A DNA stretch of 64,000 bases, from positions 6,386,001 to 6,450,000 of the forward strand of contig NZ_CP073318.1 in NCBI RefSeq assembly GCF_018263855.1. The letters are read 5' to 3'. The notes under the pieces were generated by a model, which saw only the letters and a program-made list of their open reading frames with translations, searched no databases and was not told where the DNA came from. The stretch's first letter is position 1. Every line of letters begins with the position of its first letter. The position numbers and the translations under genes are program-made. Positions 26,578 to 35,790 of the stretch are shown here, one piece after another. This stretch comes from Kutzneria sp. CA-103260. Lineage in GTDB: Bacteria > Actinomycetota > Actinomycetes > Mycobacteriales > Pseudonocardiaceae.

Positions 26578-27560
26578 GCGAGCGTCCCAGTCTGATCGGC
26601 CGCACCGGCCCGGCCGGCACCCGGCTGTTGGGCTTCGGCAGCGCCCAGGGCAACCGGGTCGTCACCAACGACGACATCGCGGCGATGGGCGTGGACACCA
26701 ACGACGAGTGGATCCGGCAGCGGGTCGGCATCGTCGAGCGGCGGTTGTGCGACCCGGACCAGACGCTGGTCGACCTGGCCGTGGCCGCCGGCGCCAACGC
26801 GCTGGCCGACTCGGGCGTGGCGGCCGGCGAGATCGACACCGTGCTGGTGGCGACCTGCACCATGCCGGGCAACATCCCCAACGCGGCCGCGCAGACCGCG
26901 GACCGGATCGGCGTCAGCTCGCCGGCCGCCTTCGACCTGAACGCCGCGTGCGCCGGCTTCCCGTACTCGCTGACCGTGGCCAGCGACATGATCCGGGGCG
27001 GCAGCGCGAACAAGGTCTTGGTGATCGGGGCCGAGCGGTTCACCGACTGGGTGGACTGGTCCGACCGCGGCAACTGCATCATCTTCGCCGACGGCGCGGG
27101 AGCCTGTGTGGTCGGGCCGGCCGACGAGCCGCTGATCGCGCCGGCCGTGCTGGGCAGCTCCGGCGACCTGGTGGACATGATCGGCCTGACCCCGGCCGGC
27201 CACATCTTCCAGGAGGGCCAGTCGGTGTTCCGCTGGGCCACCACCCAGATCGCGCCGATCGCCGAGCGCGCGGTGGAGGCGGCCGGCGTGAAGCTGTCCG
27301 ACATCGACGTGCTGGTGCCGCACCAGGCCAACCTGCGCATCGTCGAGCACATCGCCAAGAAGCTGCGGGCCAAGGGCGCCCGCGACGACATGGTGGTGGC
27401 CGACGACATCGTGCACTCCGGCAACACCTCGTCCGCCTCGATCCCGATGGCCATCGACCACATGCGGGCCGACGGCCGGATCTCCAGCGGCGACGTGATG
27501 CTGCTGGTCGGCTTCGGCGCCGGCCTGTCCTACTCGGGCCAGGTCGCCATCTGCCCCTGA
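26574..27560 (+). CDS. fabH: Beta-ketoacyl-ACP synthase III
   Basis: 328 aa. Starts chain synthesis by condensing an acyl-CoA (often branched in actinomycetes) with malonyl-ACP. Catalytic triad: Cys in NAACAGFPYSL (about residue 122), His in PHQANLRIVEHIAK, Asn in HSGNTSSASIP. GTG start overlaps the fabD stop by 4 nt. Its presence between fabD and acpP is the Streptomyces-type arrangement; the mycobacterial locus lacks it. Confidence 0.94.
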   Translation: MSERPSLIGRTGPAGTRLLGFGSAQGNRVVTNDDIAAMGVDTNDEWIRQRVGIVERRLCDPDQTLVDLAVAAGANALADSGVAAGEIDTVLVATCTMPGNIPNAAAQTADRIGVSSPAAFDLNAACAGFPYSLTVASDMIRGGSANKVLVIGAERFTDWVDWSDRGNCIIFADGAGACVVGPADEPLIAPAVLGSSGDLVDMIGLTPAGHIFQEGQSVFRWATTQIAPIAERAVEAAGVKLSDIDVLVPHQANLRIVEHIAKKLRAKGARDDMVVADDIVHSGNTSSASIPMAIDHMRADGRISSGDVMLLVGFGAGLSYSGQVAICP

Positions 27561-27624
27561 CGGGCACAGCTTTCCGGTGCGGCGACCCGCCCCGCCGGGG
27601 AATCACGATGAAAGGAACCACAAG

Positions 27625-27864
27625 GTGGACAACGAGGAGATCCGCACCGGGCTGGCCGAGATCGTCGAGGAGGTCGCGGGTGTGGCCGTCGACGACGTGA
27701 CGGTCGAGAAGTCCTTCGTCGACGACCTGGACATCGACTCGCTGTCCATGGTGGAGATCGCGGTGCAGGCCGAGGACAAGTTCGGCGTGAAGATCCCGGA
27801 CGACGAGCTGGCCAACCTGAAGACGGTCGGCGACGCGGTGAACTACATCGCCAGCAACGCCTGA
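27625..27864 (+). CDS. acpP: Acyl carrier protein
   Basis: 79 aa, acidic. GTG 27625 with AAAGGA 8 nt upstream. Phosphopantetheine attachment Ser in DIDSLSMVEI (about residue 38); the helix-II sequence and FGVKIPDDELANLKTVGDAV are typical of fatty-acid ACP. Central carrier of the operon, 64 nt downstream of fabH and 37 nt upstream of fabF. Confidence 0.95.
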   Translation: MDNEEIRTGLAEIVEEVAGVAVDDVTVEKSFVDDLDIDSLSMVEIAVQAEDKFGVKIPDDELANLKTVGDAVNYIASNA

Positions 27865-27901
27865 GCTTGTCGGGAACGAACTGCAGTAGAGCGGAGGCGA
27901 A

Positions 27902-29134
27902 GTGAGCTCTGTCGACGTCGTCGTCACCGGTGTCGGCGCGACGACCCCACTGGGCGGGGACGTCGCGTCCACCTGGGACGGCCTGCTCGCCGGCCGCAGC
28001 GGGGTATCGACCCTGGACGCGGACTGGGTGCACAAGTACGAGCTGCCGGTGCAGATCGCCGCGCAGCTCAAGGTTCAGCCCACCGAGATCCTGCCCAGGG
28101 TTGAGGCCCGGCGGCTGGACCGCAGCGAGCAGGTCGCCATGGTGGCGTCCCGGCAGGCTTACTCCGACGCCGGCCTCGACGAGGACGCCGTCGACCCGGA
28201 GCGGCTCGCGGTGATCATCGGCACCGGCATCGGCGGCGCGCTGACCCTGCTCGCGCAGGACGACCTGCTGGAGACGGCGGGCCTGCGCAAGGTGTCGCCG
28301 CTGACCGTGCCGATGCTGATGCCCAACGGCCCGGCCGCGCACGTCGGCCTGACGCTCAAGGCCCGGGCCGGGGTGCACGCCCCGGTGTCGGCCTGCGCGT
28401 CCGGCGCGGAGGCGATCGCCTGGGCCTACCGGATGATCCGCAGCGGCGAGGCCGACGTGGTGGTGGCCGGCGGCGCCGAGGCGTGCATCACCGGCATCAC
28501 GATGGCCGGCTTCGCGCAGGCCCGGACCATGTCCACCCGCAACAGCGCGCCGGAGCAGGCCTCCCGGCCGTTCGACGTGGAGCGGGACGGGTTCGTGCTC
28601 GGCGAGGGCGCCGGCATCATGGTGCTGGAGCGGGCCGACCACGCCAAGGCCCGCGGGGCCAAGGTGTACGGCCGGCTGGCCGGCATCGGCACCAGCTCCG
28701 ACGCGTACCACATCACCGGGCCCGACCCGGAGGGCAACGGCCAGCTGCGCGCCATCAAGGCGGCCATGCGCAGCGGGGAGCTGGCGGCCGAGGACATCGG
28801 GCACGTGAACTGCCACGCCACCTCGACGCCGGTCGGCGACACGATCGAGTCGATCGCCATCCACCGGGCGATCGGCGACCATCCGCTGCTGACCGCGCCG
28901 AAGGGGTCGTTGGGCCACCTGCTGGGGGCGTCCGGCGCGGTGGAGGCCATCGCGACCGTGCTGTCCATCCGCGACGGCGTCATCCCGCCGACCGCGAACC
29001 TGCAGACGCCGGATCCGGCGCTGCTGCACGAGGTGGTGGCCGGCGAGCCGCGTCGGGTGGAGCTCAAGGCCGCGATCAACGACTCGTTCGGCTTCGGCGG
29101 CCACAACGTGGCCCTCGCCTTCGCCAAGGTCTGA
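27902..29134 (+). CDS. fabF: Beta-ketoacyl-ACP synthase II
   Basis: 410 aa, full length for KAS II. Elongates acyl-ACP by Claisen condensation with malonyl-ACP. Catalytic Cys in VSACASGAEAIA (about residue 164), first His in NCHATSTPVGD, second His in KGSLGHLLGASG; C-terminal NDSFGFGGHN. GTG start with GGAGG 6-8 nt upstream. Last gene of the fab operon; two strong hairpins follow and shield it from the convergent P450 gene. Confidence 0.94.
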   Translation: MSSVDVVVTGVGATTPLGGDVASTWDGLLAGRSGVSTLDADWVHKYELPVQIAAQLKVQPTEILPRVEARRLDRSEQVAMVASRQAYSDAGLDEDAVDPERLAVIIGTGIGGALTLLAQDDLLETAGLRKVSPLTVPMLMPNGPAAHVGLTLKARAGVHAPVSACASGAEAIAWAYRMIRSGEADVVVAGGAEACITGITMAGFAQARTMSTRNSAPEQASRPFDVERDGFVLGEGAGIMVLERADHAKARGAKVYGRLAGIGTSSDAYHITGPDPEGNGQLRAIKAAMRSGELAAEDIGHVNCHATSTPVGDTIESIAIHRAIGDHPLLTAPKGSLGHLLGASGAVEAIATVLSIRDGVIPPTANLQTPDPALLHEVVAGEPRRVELKAAINDSFGFGGHNVALAFAKV

Positions 29135-29149
29135 CGTTTGCGCCGGGAG

Positions 29150-29251
29150 GGGGGCTTTCCTGCGTTGGATGCAGGTAAAGCCCCCTTCCCAGCTTTTCTT
29201 GGTGCTCAGAAGGGGGCATTCCTGGCGTTGAACGCCAGGAATGCCCCCTTC
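29150..29251. terminator. Tandem hairpins between convergent fabF and P450 genes
   Basis: First hairpin: 29150-29163 with 29171-29185 (GGGGGCTTTCCTGC, one bulged T). Second: 29209-29229 with 29231-29251, a perfect 21-bp inverted repeat around a single G (arm begins GAAGGGGGCATTCC). Both contain GGGGGC-TTT/ATT motifs and look like related bidirectional terminators. Confidence 0.85.
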
Positions 29252-29268
29252 CGGGCTTGTTCGGGACG

Positions 29269-30498
29269 TCAGGCCGGGCGGATCTCGTCCCAGGCCACGG
29301 GCAGCGCCGCGGGGCCGTAGACAGTGGTGTCGGCCTTGAACTGGATCTCGGCCAGCGAGGTGGCCAGCCGCAGGGTCGGCACCCGGCGCGGCAGGGTGGC
29401 CAGCGCGGTGGTCAGCTCCAGTCGGGCGATCTGCTGGCCGGCGCACTGGTGCGGGCCGTGGCCGAAGCCGATGTGGCCGCTGGTGGCCCGGTCGATGTCC
29501 AGCCGCTCCGGCTCGGCGAAGCGCTCCGGGTCGTGGTTGGCCGCCTGGATGGCCACCACCACGTAGTCGCCGGCGGCGATCGGCACGCCGCCGATCTCAG
29601 TGTCCTCGGTGGCCACCCGCATCAGCCCGGAGCCGACGCCCAGCAGCCGCACCAGCTCCTCGGCGGCGTTGGCGGCCCGCGACGGGTCGGCGGCCAGCAG
29701 GTCGAACTGCTCGCGGTTCTCCAGCAGGGCCAGCGTGCCGTAGGTGATCATGCTGGCCGTGGTGTCGTAGCCGGCGACCAGCAGGCCGGCCGCCATCTTG
29801 GTCAGCTCCAGGTCGGTGAACGGCTGCTCGTGCCGCTGGCCCCGGTCGACCATGACGCTCATCGCGTCCTCGCCGGGCGCGACGCGGCGGGCCCGGACCA
29901 GATCGCCGACGTACTCGAAGAGCGGGAACTTCAACGCGTCCAGGTCGTCCACGTCGGACTTGCCGCTGAACAGCGAGTCGGCCACCCGGTGGAAGATCTC
30001 GCGGTCGGCGTAGGGCACGTCCAGCAGCTCGGCGATCACCGAGGTGGTCAGCGGCTTGGAGAACCGCTCGTGCAGGTCGACCGGCCCGATCTCGCCGGCC
30101 AGCCCGTCCAGCAGCTCATCGGCGGTGCGCTGCACCATCGGCCGGAACTCCTCGATCCGGCGCATGGTGGAGATGGCCGGCGCGAACACCCGCCGGAAGC
30201 GGACGTGGTCGGGCCCGTCCATGCGGGCGAAGTCGCCCTCCTCCAGCGGCTGGTCCGGCGGCTGGTTGGCCAGCATGTGGCCGGCCTGCCCGGAGTTGTT
30301 GCTGAAACGCCGCGGGTCACCCATCACCTCGCGCACGTCGGCGTAGCGGGTGACCAGCCACGCGTCGAGGCCGGTCGGGCAGGTGACCCGGACCACCGGG
30401 GCTTCGGTGCGCAGGGCGGCGACCTCGGGCGCGGGCCCGAACGGACAGACGTCCTCGCGGGGCACGGGCAGGGGTCGGGCGCTGATCGTCGACGACAA
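29269..30498 (-). CDS. Cytochrome P450
   Basis: About 409 aa, soluble bacterial class. I-helix AGYDTTAS (oxygen-binding Thr), K-helix ExxR in EELVRLL, and haem-ligand loop FGHGPHQCAGQQ with Cys near residue 360. TTG 30498 is chosen because AAGGAG is 5 nt upstream; an ATG at 30546 exists but lies before that site. No ferredoxin or ferredoxin reductase gene is adjacent, so redox partners come from elsewhere. Substrate not predictable, though the PPDQPL.. and D-x-x-x-HxxxR region (MDGPDHVRFRRVF) is typical of CYP105/107-like enzymes. A 13-bp direct repeat upstream may be an operator. Confidence 0.9.
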   Translation of the reverse strand: MSSTISARPLPVPREDVCPFGPAPEVAALRTEAPVVRVTCPTGLDAWLVTRYADVREVMGDPRRFSNNSGQAGHMLANQPPDQPLEEGDFARMDGPDHVRFRRVFAPAISTMRRIEEFRPMVQRTADELLDGLAGEIGPVDLHERFSKPLTTSVIAELLDVPYADREIFHRVADSLFSGKSDVDDLDALKFPLFEYVGDLVRARRVAPGEDAMSVMVDRGQRHEQPFTDLELTKMAAGLLVAGYDTTASMITYGTLALLENREQFDLLAADPSRAANAAEELVRLLGVGSGLMRVATEDTEIGGVPIAAGDYVVVAIQAANHDPERFAEPERLDIDRATSGHIGFGHGPHQCAGQQIARLELTTALATLPRRVPTLRLATSLAEIQFKADTTVYGPAALPVAWDEIRPA

Positions 30499-30603
30499 GA
30501 CGACTCCTTGTTGCGGTAAAACATCCCACCAGTTCGAGGTAAACACTATTCACTCGACCGTGTGATCCGCGAGTGGAGCAGGACGCACGACGCCGGGAGG
30601 TGC

Positions 30604-30663
30604 CCGATCAGGCAGGGTTCCGATTCCCCGGCCACCCCGGCGAATCCGGTCCGATCAGGCAGG
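30604..30663. repeat. 13-bp direct repeat upstream of the P450 gene
   Basis: CCGATCAGGCAGG occurs at 30604-30616 and 30651-30663, 47 bp apart start to start, in the 219-bp gap between the P450 start and the next gene's stop. Possibly an operator pair for the P450 gene; no adjacent regulator gene is obvious. Confidence 0.4.
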
Positions 30664-30717
30664 ATCGCTGTCCGGATGACGGCGGCGCGTGTCCGATCGG
30701 GGAGAGCTCCGGGGGGT

Positions 30718-31335
30718 TTATCCCTCGCACTTCTTGGCGATCACCGAGGGGCTGCCGATGCGAAAGCTGCCGCTGCCCATGTCCTCCATCGGCCACACCA
30801 TCCACCAGTTGATACAGGTGGCCTTGAGGGTGTCCGGGGCGTCGGCGAGGTCCTGCTTGCTGGTGAACGAGCCGAACACGTCCGCGCCCTTGTCGGTGGC
30901 CTCGATCCGGTAGACGGTCATGTCGCTGTCCTTGGTGCTGCGCAGACCGCCGAGCCAGTCCTGCTGGGTCTGCTGCTGCGCCACCTTCGGCGTCATCGTC
31001 TTGCGCCACAGGTTGTAGTCCTGGTCGTTGGTGGCGTTGAAGTAGCTCTGGATGGCGTTCTGCACCCGGCTGAACAGCGGGTCGTTCTGGGCGAACGGCA
31101 GGAAGTACACCGAGCGCGGGTCCGGCGGCCGGACGGCCGGCGGCGCGGACGACTCGCTGGTGACCGGCGCGTGGCTGACCGACGGCGGCTTGGTCACCGC
31201 GTAGACCTGGCGGGCGATCAGGCCGCCGACCATCGCGCAGACCGCGATCAGCAACGTGATCGGGATCAGCCACGTCAGCGTCGTCCGATTGGGTGAAGCC
31301 TGCGGGGTCACGACAAGGAGAGTGCCACGGCTCAC
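30718..31335 (-). CDS. Membrane-anchored protein of unknown function
   Basis: 205 aa. GTG 31335 overlaps the stop of the DUF3145 gene (GTGA), so it is coupled to it; GTG 31311 is a later alternative. One membrane segment (LIPITLLIAVCAMVGGLIA, about residues 25-45), then a Pro/Ser-rich linker and a 130-residue C-terminal domain outside the membrane (SRVQNAIQSYFNATNDQDYN, DMTVYRIEATDKGADVFGSF), with two Cys in KATCINWW and IAKKCEG that may pair. The fold recalls NTF2-like or Mce-associated proteins. I do not recognise a named family. Confidence 0.65.
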   Translation of the reverse strand: MSRGTLLVVTPQASPNRTTLTWLIPITLLIAVCAMVGGLIARQVYAVTKPPSVSHAPVTSESSAPPAVRPPDPRSVYFLPFAQNDPLFSRVQNAIQSYFNATNDQDYNLWRKTMTPKVAQQQTQQDWLGGLRSTKDSDMTVYRIEATDKGADVFGSFTSKQDLADAPDTLKATCINWWMVWPMEDMGSGSFRIGSPSVIAKKCEG

Positions 31336-31835
31336 CCCACCCGGTGCAACCAGGTCACCGGCGCGCCGTCGCCGGCCCGGCGGAACGGCTCCAGGGCGTC
31401 GTCCCAGGGCTTGCCCAGCAGCGAGTCGACGCCGTGCGCGAAGGACTCGCCGGTCCTGGCCTTGGCGGCCAGGGCCCGCAGCTGGTCCTCGGCCACCACG
31501 ACGTCGCCGTTGGCGGCCGCGCGGGCGTGCCACAGCCCGATGCCGGGGGCGAAGCAGAAGCGCTCGCCGTCCACGCCGGGGCTGGGGTCCTCGGTGACCT
31601 CGAACCTGATCATGGGCCACGCCTTGAGCGCGCCGCACAGCTGCGCGCCGGTGCCCGGCTCGCCGGTCCACGCGCACTCGGCCCGCAACTGGCCGGGGGC
31701 GGCCGGTTGCGCGGACCAGCGCAGGTCGGCCCGGACCCCGAGGGTGCCCGAGATGGCCCACTCGACGTGCGGACAGACCGCAGACGGCGACGAGTGGACG
31801 TACACCACGCCACTGGTCTTGCCACGGTTGTTCAC
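31332..31835 (-). CDS. DUF3145 family protein
   Basis: 167 aa. GTG start with GGAGG 6 nt upstream. Contains the conserved blocks SSPSAVCPHVEWAISGTLG, AAPGQLRAECAWTGEPGTGA, LKAWPMIRFEVTEDPSPGVD, ERFCFAPGIGLWHA and SLLGKPWDDALEPFRRAG. This is a conserved actinobacterial family without known function, often linked with cell-growth genes. No signal peptide. The membrane protein gene downstream overlaps its stop. Confidence 0.85.
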   Translation of the reverse strand: MNNRGKTSGVVYVHSSPSAVCPHVEWAISGTLGVRADLRWSAQPAAPGQLRAECAWTGEPGTGAQLCGALKAWPMIRFEVTEDPSPGVDGERFCFAPGIGLWHARAAANGDVVVAEDQLRALAAKARTGESFAHGVDSLLGKPWDDALEPFRRAGDGAPVTWLHRVG

Positions 31836-32113
31836 TGCTGACCTCCGCCACTCGCCGAGGGACGTCTTCCCCTACGCCCTCACGTGCCGGTGACCACCAG
31901 CGGATCAAGCCGATGCGCCATTCTGCCCTGTGCCCGGGCTCAGCCGCCACCGCAACCGCAAGATCACGGGGCAGAGATCACCCGGGCGAGGGGGCACCAA
32001 CACAGGTGAGGTCGATCACAGGACGGGAGGTGGCTGGCGGCGGCCGGCCGGTTACCGTTGACCCCTCGGGTCAAGGTGTGCCCTCGGGTCAATCAGCTGG
32101 GGAGGTGGGCGCC

Positions 32114-33286
32114 GTGCGCCTGGTGCGACTGGGCGACGCGCAGTCCGCGGTCGCGGCCGACGTCAAGGCGGCGCTGGCGTCGTGGGGCGGCGGCGACGCC
32201 GTGCTCGGCGGCGTGGCGCTGGCCGGCTACCTGCCGCCCGGCCGGCCCCGGCCGGTGGACATGCTGGTGCTGCTGCCCAACGCGGCGGTGGTGGTCGCGG
32301 GCGTGGACCTGCCGGACCCGGCCATGCGGCTGGACGCGCCGGTCACCGGCCAGTGGAAGATCGACGGCTGGCCGCTGGTCGGCCCGGACCCGACGGTCAA
32401 CCCGGCGGCCGAGGCGGTCGGCGTGGCCGCGGCGGTGGCCGAAGTGGTGCGGGAGACTGGCTTACCCGTTCGGCTGATCCTGGCCATCGGCCCTTACGTC
32501 GGTCAGGTGACGCAGCCTCAGATGGACCTGGACCGCGGCATCCGGGTGCTGCACCCGATGCCGACCACGCTGCTGGCCGCCGTGCGCGACGTCGCCGGCC
32601 CGGCCCCGGGCATCACCGCCGAGCAGGCCGGCGGGCTGCTCATCCACCTCTGCCCGGACGAGCGGTTCACCACCGACGAGCTGATCGCCGAGGGCTTCCC
32701 GGCGGCCGCGACGGCCGCGCCAGCCGAGACGCCGGCCCGCAAGCGCCGCCGCTGGCTGCCGATCGGGGCGGCCGCGCTGATCGGGGCGCTGGCCGTGGGC
32801 AGCGTCATCGCCGCCCTGAGCACCGCCGGCGGCCCGGCTCCGGCCGCCGCCTCGCAGGCCGCCGGCTACACCCGGGTCGAGACCGTCGACGACGAGAGCC
32901 GGTGCGCCGACCACGCGTACGGGGACGTGAAGGTGTGGCTGAGCCACAACCAGTGCGTGGACCTGCGGCGCTGGAACTACCGGGTCGAGGACTCCGGGCG
33001 GCCGGCCGGGGTGGCCGTCGCCGAGATCCGCTTCGGCGGGCCCGAGCCGGCCGCCGCGTTCCAGTCGCTGGCCGAGCAGCCCGGCGCCGGCGGCATCACC
33101 GAGCTGCTGCGGGAGCGCCCGTGGCCGGGCGGCCCGACCTCGTTCGACCGAGCCGCCTTCACCAGCAACCGGTCCGGCGGCACGGTCCGGCTGGTCGAGA
33201 CCGTCTGGATCGGACAGCCCAGCGCCGCCGACGACCCGGCGCTGGTGTCCCTGGCCAAGCGGACCTTGAACCTGGCCCTGTCCTAG
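32114..33286 (+). CDS. Conserved actinobacterial membrane protein, unknown function
   Basis: 390 aa from GTG 32114 (GGGGAGG about 10 nt upstream); longer in-frame starts exist but lack a ribosome site. Residues 1-190 form a soluble domain with a nuclease-like or NERD-like feel (VRLVRLGDAQSAVAADVKAA, MLVLLPNAAVVVAGVDL, RLILAIGPYVGQVTQ). A basic stretch KRRRWLP precedes one membrane helix (about residues 218-240). The extracellular C-terminus has two Cys (DESRCADHAYG, SHNQCVDLR) and an AEIRFGGPEP strand. The N-terminal domain would be cytosolic. I do not recognise a specific family. Confidence 0.65.
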   Translation: MRLVRLGDAQSAVAADVKAALASWGGGDAVLGGVALAGYLPPGRPRPVDMLVLLPNAAVVVAGVDLPDPAMRLDAPVTGQWKIDGWPLVGPDPTVNPAAEAVGVAAAVAEVVRETGLPVRLILAIGPYVGQVTQPQMDLDRGIRVLHPMPTTLLAAVRDVAGPAPGITAEQAGGLLIHLCPDERFTTDELIAEGFPAAATAAPAETPARKRRRWLPIGAAALIGALAVGSVIAALSTAGGPAPAAASQAAGYTRVETVDDESRCADHAYGDVKVWLSHNQCVDLRRWNYRVEDSGRPAGVAVAEIRFGGPEPAAAFQSLAEQPGAGGITELLRERPWPGGPTSFDRAAFTSNRSGGTVRLVETVWIGQPSAADDPALVSLAKRTLNLALS

Positions 33287-33300
33287 CCGGCCCCGTCAAG

Positions 33301-34713
33301 TCAGAGGCCGTAGGCCTCCAGGAGGCGGAGCCAGACCTCGCTGATCGTCGGGTAGGACGGCACCGCGTGCCACAGCCGCTCCAGCGGCACCTCGCCGACG
33401 ATGGCCACGGTCGCCGAGTGCAGCAGCTCGGCCACGTCCTGGCCGACGAAGGTCACGCCGACCAGCACACGTCGTTGCTCGTCGACGACCATCCGGGCCT
33501 TGCCGCGGTAGCCGTCGGCGTGCACCGAGGAGCCGGCGACGGCGATGTCCAGGTCCACGACCTTGGTCTCGATGCCGGCGGCGGCCGCCTGCGCGGCGGT
33601 CAGGCCGACGGAGGCGACCTCGGGGTCGGTGAACACGACCGCCGGCACCGAGGCGTGGTCGGCGGTGGCCGCGTACTGGCTCCATGGCGGCGTCTCGACC
33701 GGGCCCTTGGCCCGCGCGGCGATCACGTCGCCGACCACCCGGGCGGCGTACTTGCCCTGGTGGGTCAGCAGCGCGCGGCCGGTGACGTCGCCGGCGGCGT
33801 ACAGCCACTGACCGTCCACCCCGGACACCAGGCCGGAGTCGTCGACGTGCAGCGTCTCGCCGGGGGTCAACCCAACCGTCTCCACGCCCAGGCTGGTGGT
33901 CGCGGGCCGGCGGCCGGTGGCGACCAGCAGCTCGTCGGCCTTGAGCACGGTGCCGTCGGCCAGGCCCAGGGATATGTCGCCGTCGCCGGCCCGGGACACG
34001 CTGACGGCCTTGGCCCCGGTGCGCAGGCGGACGCCGTCCTCGACCAGGCCCTCGGCGACGAGCTCGCCGGCGATCGGCTCCAGCTTCGGCAGCGGCCGGT
34101 CGCCGCTGATCACCAGGTCCACCTCGGCGCCGAGCCGCCGCCAGGCCTGGGCCAGCTCCACGCCGACCACGCCGCCGCCGAGCACGATCAGCCGGCCCGG
34201 GACCTCCTTGGCCGACGTGGCGTCGCGGGAGGTCCACACCCTCGTGTCGGCGATGCCCTCCAGCGGCGGCATGCTTGGCACGCTGCCGGTGCACACGGCC
34301 ACCGCCTGCCGGGCGGTCAGCGTCCGGTCGCCGACCACCACCCGGCGCTCGCCGTCCAGCCGGGCGCTGCCGCGGACGACGGTGATGCCGGCGCCTTCGG
34401 CCCACTGCACCTGGCCGGCGTCATCCCAGTTGGACGTGAAGTAGGTGCGCCGGGCCAGCACCGCGGCGGCGTCCAAGTGGTCGCCCACCGGCACGCCGGG
34501 CAGTCGGCGGGCGGCGGCCAGCGCGTGCCCGGGCCGCAGCAGAGCCTTGCTCGGCATGCAGGCCCAGTACGAGCACTCCCCGCCGACCAGCTCGTGCTCG
34601 ACCAGGGCGGCGGTCAGCCCGCCCCGGACCGCCCGCGCGGCGACGTTCTCGCCGACCGCGCCGCCACCGATCACGATCACGTCGAAGGTGCCCTGGTCGC
34701 TTGTCTCTGTCAC
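33301..34713 (-). CDS. FAD-dependent pyridine nucleotide-disulfide oxidoreductase
   Basis: 470 aa, class I disulfide reductase. FAD motif VIVIGGGAVGENVA at the N-terminus, redox-active pair in GGECSYWACMPSKALL (Cx4C), NAD(P)-binding RLIVLGGGVVGVELAQAWRR, second FAD motif WLYAAGDVTGRALLTHQGKY, C-terminal dimerisation domain. The usual HxxxxE near the end is replaced by WHAVPSYPTISEVWL, where His-Pro-Thr-like features are degraded. It resembles mercuric reductase/lipoamide dehydrogenase-like enzymes of unknown substrate. GTG start. Third gene in an apparent operon after a TetR regulator and a PLP enzyme. Confidence 0.85.
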   Translation of the reverse strand: MTETSDQGTFDVIVIGGGAVGENVAARAVRGGLTAALVEHELVGGECSYWACMPSKALLRPGHALAAARRLPGVPVGDHLDAAAVLARRTYFTSNWDDAGQVQWAEGAGITVVRGSARLDGERRVVVGDRTLTARQAVAVCTGSVPSMPPLEGIADTRVWTSRDATSAKEVPGRLIVLGGGVVGVELAQAWRRLGAEVDLVISGDRPLPKLEPIAGELVAEGLVEDGVRLRTGAKAVSVSRAGDGDISLGLADGTVLKADELLVATGRRPATTSLGVETVGLTPGETLHVDDSGLVSGVDGQWLYAAGDVTGRALLTHQGKYAARVVGDVIAARAKGPVETPPWSQYAATADHASVPAVVFTDPEVASVGLTAAQAAAAGIETKVVDLDIAVAGSSVHADGYRGKARMVVDEQRRVLVGVTFVGQDVAELLHSATVAIVGEVPLERLWHAVPSYPTISEVWLRLLEAYGL

Positions 34714-34770
34714 GACGCAACCTCACACCACCGGTGATCCACGGGCAAGCCGGCCCCGGCCGTCCGGGCA

Positions 34771-35769
34771 CTAATCGCTGAGCGCGGCGGTGGCCTCGGG
34801 GGTGTAGGCGAACAGACCGGGCAGGCCGCCGGTGTGCAGGAACAGCACGGTCTCGTCGGCGGCGATGGAACCGTCGCCGATCAGGGACACCATGCCGGCG
34901 GCGGTCTTGCCGGAGTAGACGGGCTCCAGGGTGATCGCCTCGGTCGAGCCGAACAGCGAGATGGCCCGCCACACGTCCTCGGTGGGCTGGCCGTAGCCGG
35001 GGCCGAGGGTGCGGTCGGTGATCCGGACCCGGTCCAGCGACGGCGGCGCGATGTCCAACAGCGCGGCCGTCTCCTCGATCAGCGGCGACAGGACCTGGCG
35101 GGCCGCCTCGACCGGACGGGACACGGCGATCAGGTCGATGTCGATCTCCCAGCCGAACGCGGCCGCGCCGACGACCAGACCGGCCGCGGTGCCGGCGCTG
35201 GCCAGCGGAGCGACCAGCCGGGACGGCCACACGCCGGTGTCGCCGAACTGCTCGATCAGTTCGGCGACCGCCTGCACATAGCCGAGAGCCCCTACGCCAG
35301 TGGAACCACCGACGGGGATGGACACCGTCTTTCCGTGAGCAGCCAACAACTCCTGGTGACGAACCTCGGCCTGCTCGTCGGTGTCGAGCACGTGCACGGT
35401 CGCGCCGTAGACGCGGTCGAGCAGGATGTTGCCCGACCGCTCGTACGCCTCGCCGTCACGCGGCACCGCGCGCGTGAGCACCAGGTCGCAGGCCAGCCCG
35501 AGCCGGGCGCAGGCGGCCGCGGTCAGCCGGCCGTGGTTGGTCTGGACCGCGCCGAAGGTGACGACCCGCTCGGCGCCGTCACGGACGGCGGCGCCCAGCA
35601 GGAACTCCAGTTTGCGCAGCTTGTTGCCGCCGACGCCGATCAGGCTCACGTCGTCGCGCTTGACCAGGACCCGTGTTCCCAGCCGGTCGGACAGCCGCGG
35701 GCACGCCTGCAGCGGCGATGGCCACTGTCCCAACCGGATGCGAGGGAAGCTCGACAGGTCCGTGGCCAT
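34771..35769 (-). CDS. D-cysteine desulfhydrase / ACC deaminase family PLP enzyme
   Basis: 332 aa, fold-type II PLP enzyme. PLP Lys in VGGNKLRKLEFLL (about residue 51); TFGAVQTNHGRLTAAACARLG supplies the active-site QSNH-like loop; phosphate-binding loop SAGTAAGLVVGA; PVYSGKTAAGM near the C-terminus. Closest in motif to D-cysteine desulfhydrase (pyruvate + H2S + NH3) rather than true ACC deaminase, but the two are hard to separate by eye. ATG start. 21 bp after the TetR gene and 57 bp before the flavoprotein. Confidence 0.8.
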   Translation of the reverse strand: MATDLSSFPRIRLGQWPSPLQACPRLSDRLGTRVLVKRDDVSLIGVGGNKLRKLEFLLGAAVRDGAERVVTFGAVQTNHGRLTAAACARLGLACDLVLTRAVPRDGEAYERSGNILLDRVYGATVHVLDTDEQAEVRHQELLAAHGKTVSIPVGGSTGVGALGYVQAVAELIEQFGDTGVWPSRLVAPLASAGTAAGLVVGAAAFGWEIDIDLIAVSRPVEAARQVLSPLIEETAALLDIAPPSLDRVRITDRTLGPGYGQPTEDVWRAISLFGSTEAITLEPVYSGKTAAGMVSLIGDGSIAADETVLFLHTGGLPGLFAYTPEATAALSD

Positions 35770-35790
35770 CCGCGCGGTGTCCTCTCGCCG

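Noticed and set aside
32182-34737. 851-codon plus-strand open frame spanning two genes
   Set aside because: Overlaps a supported plus gene in another frame and runs antisense through the flavoprotein gene; Arg/Gly/Ala-rich nonsense.
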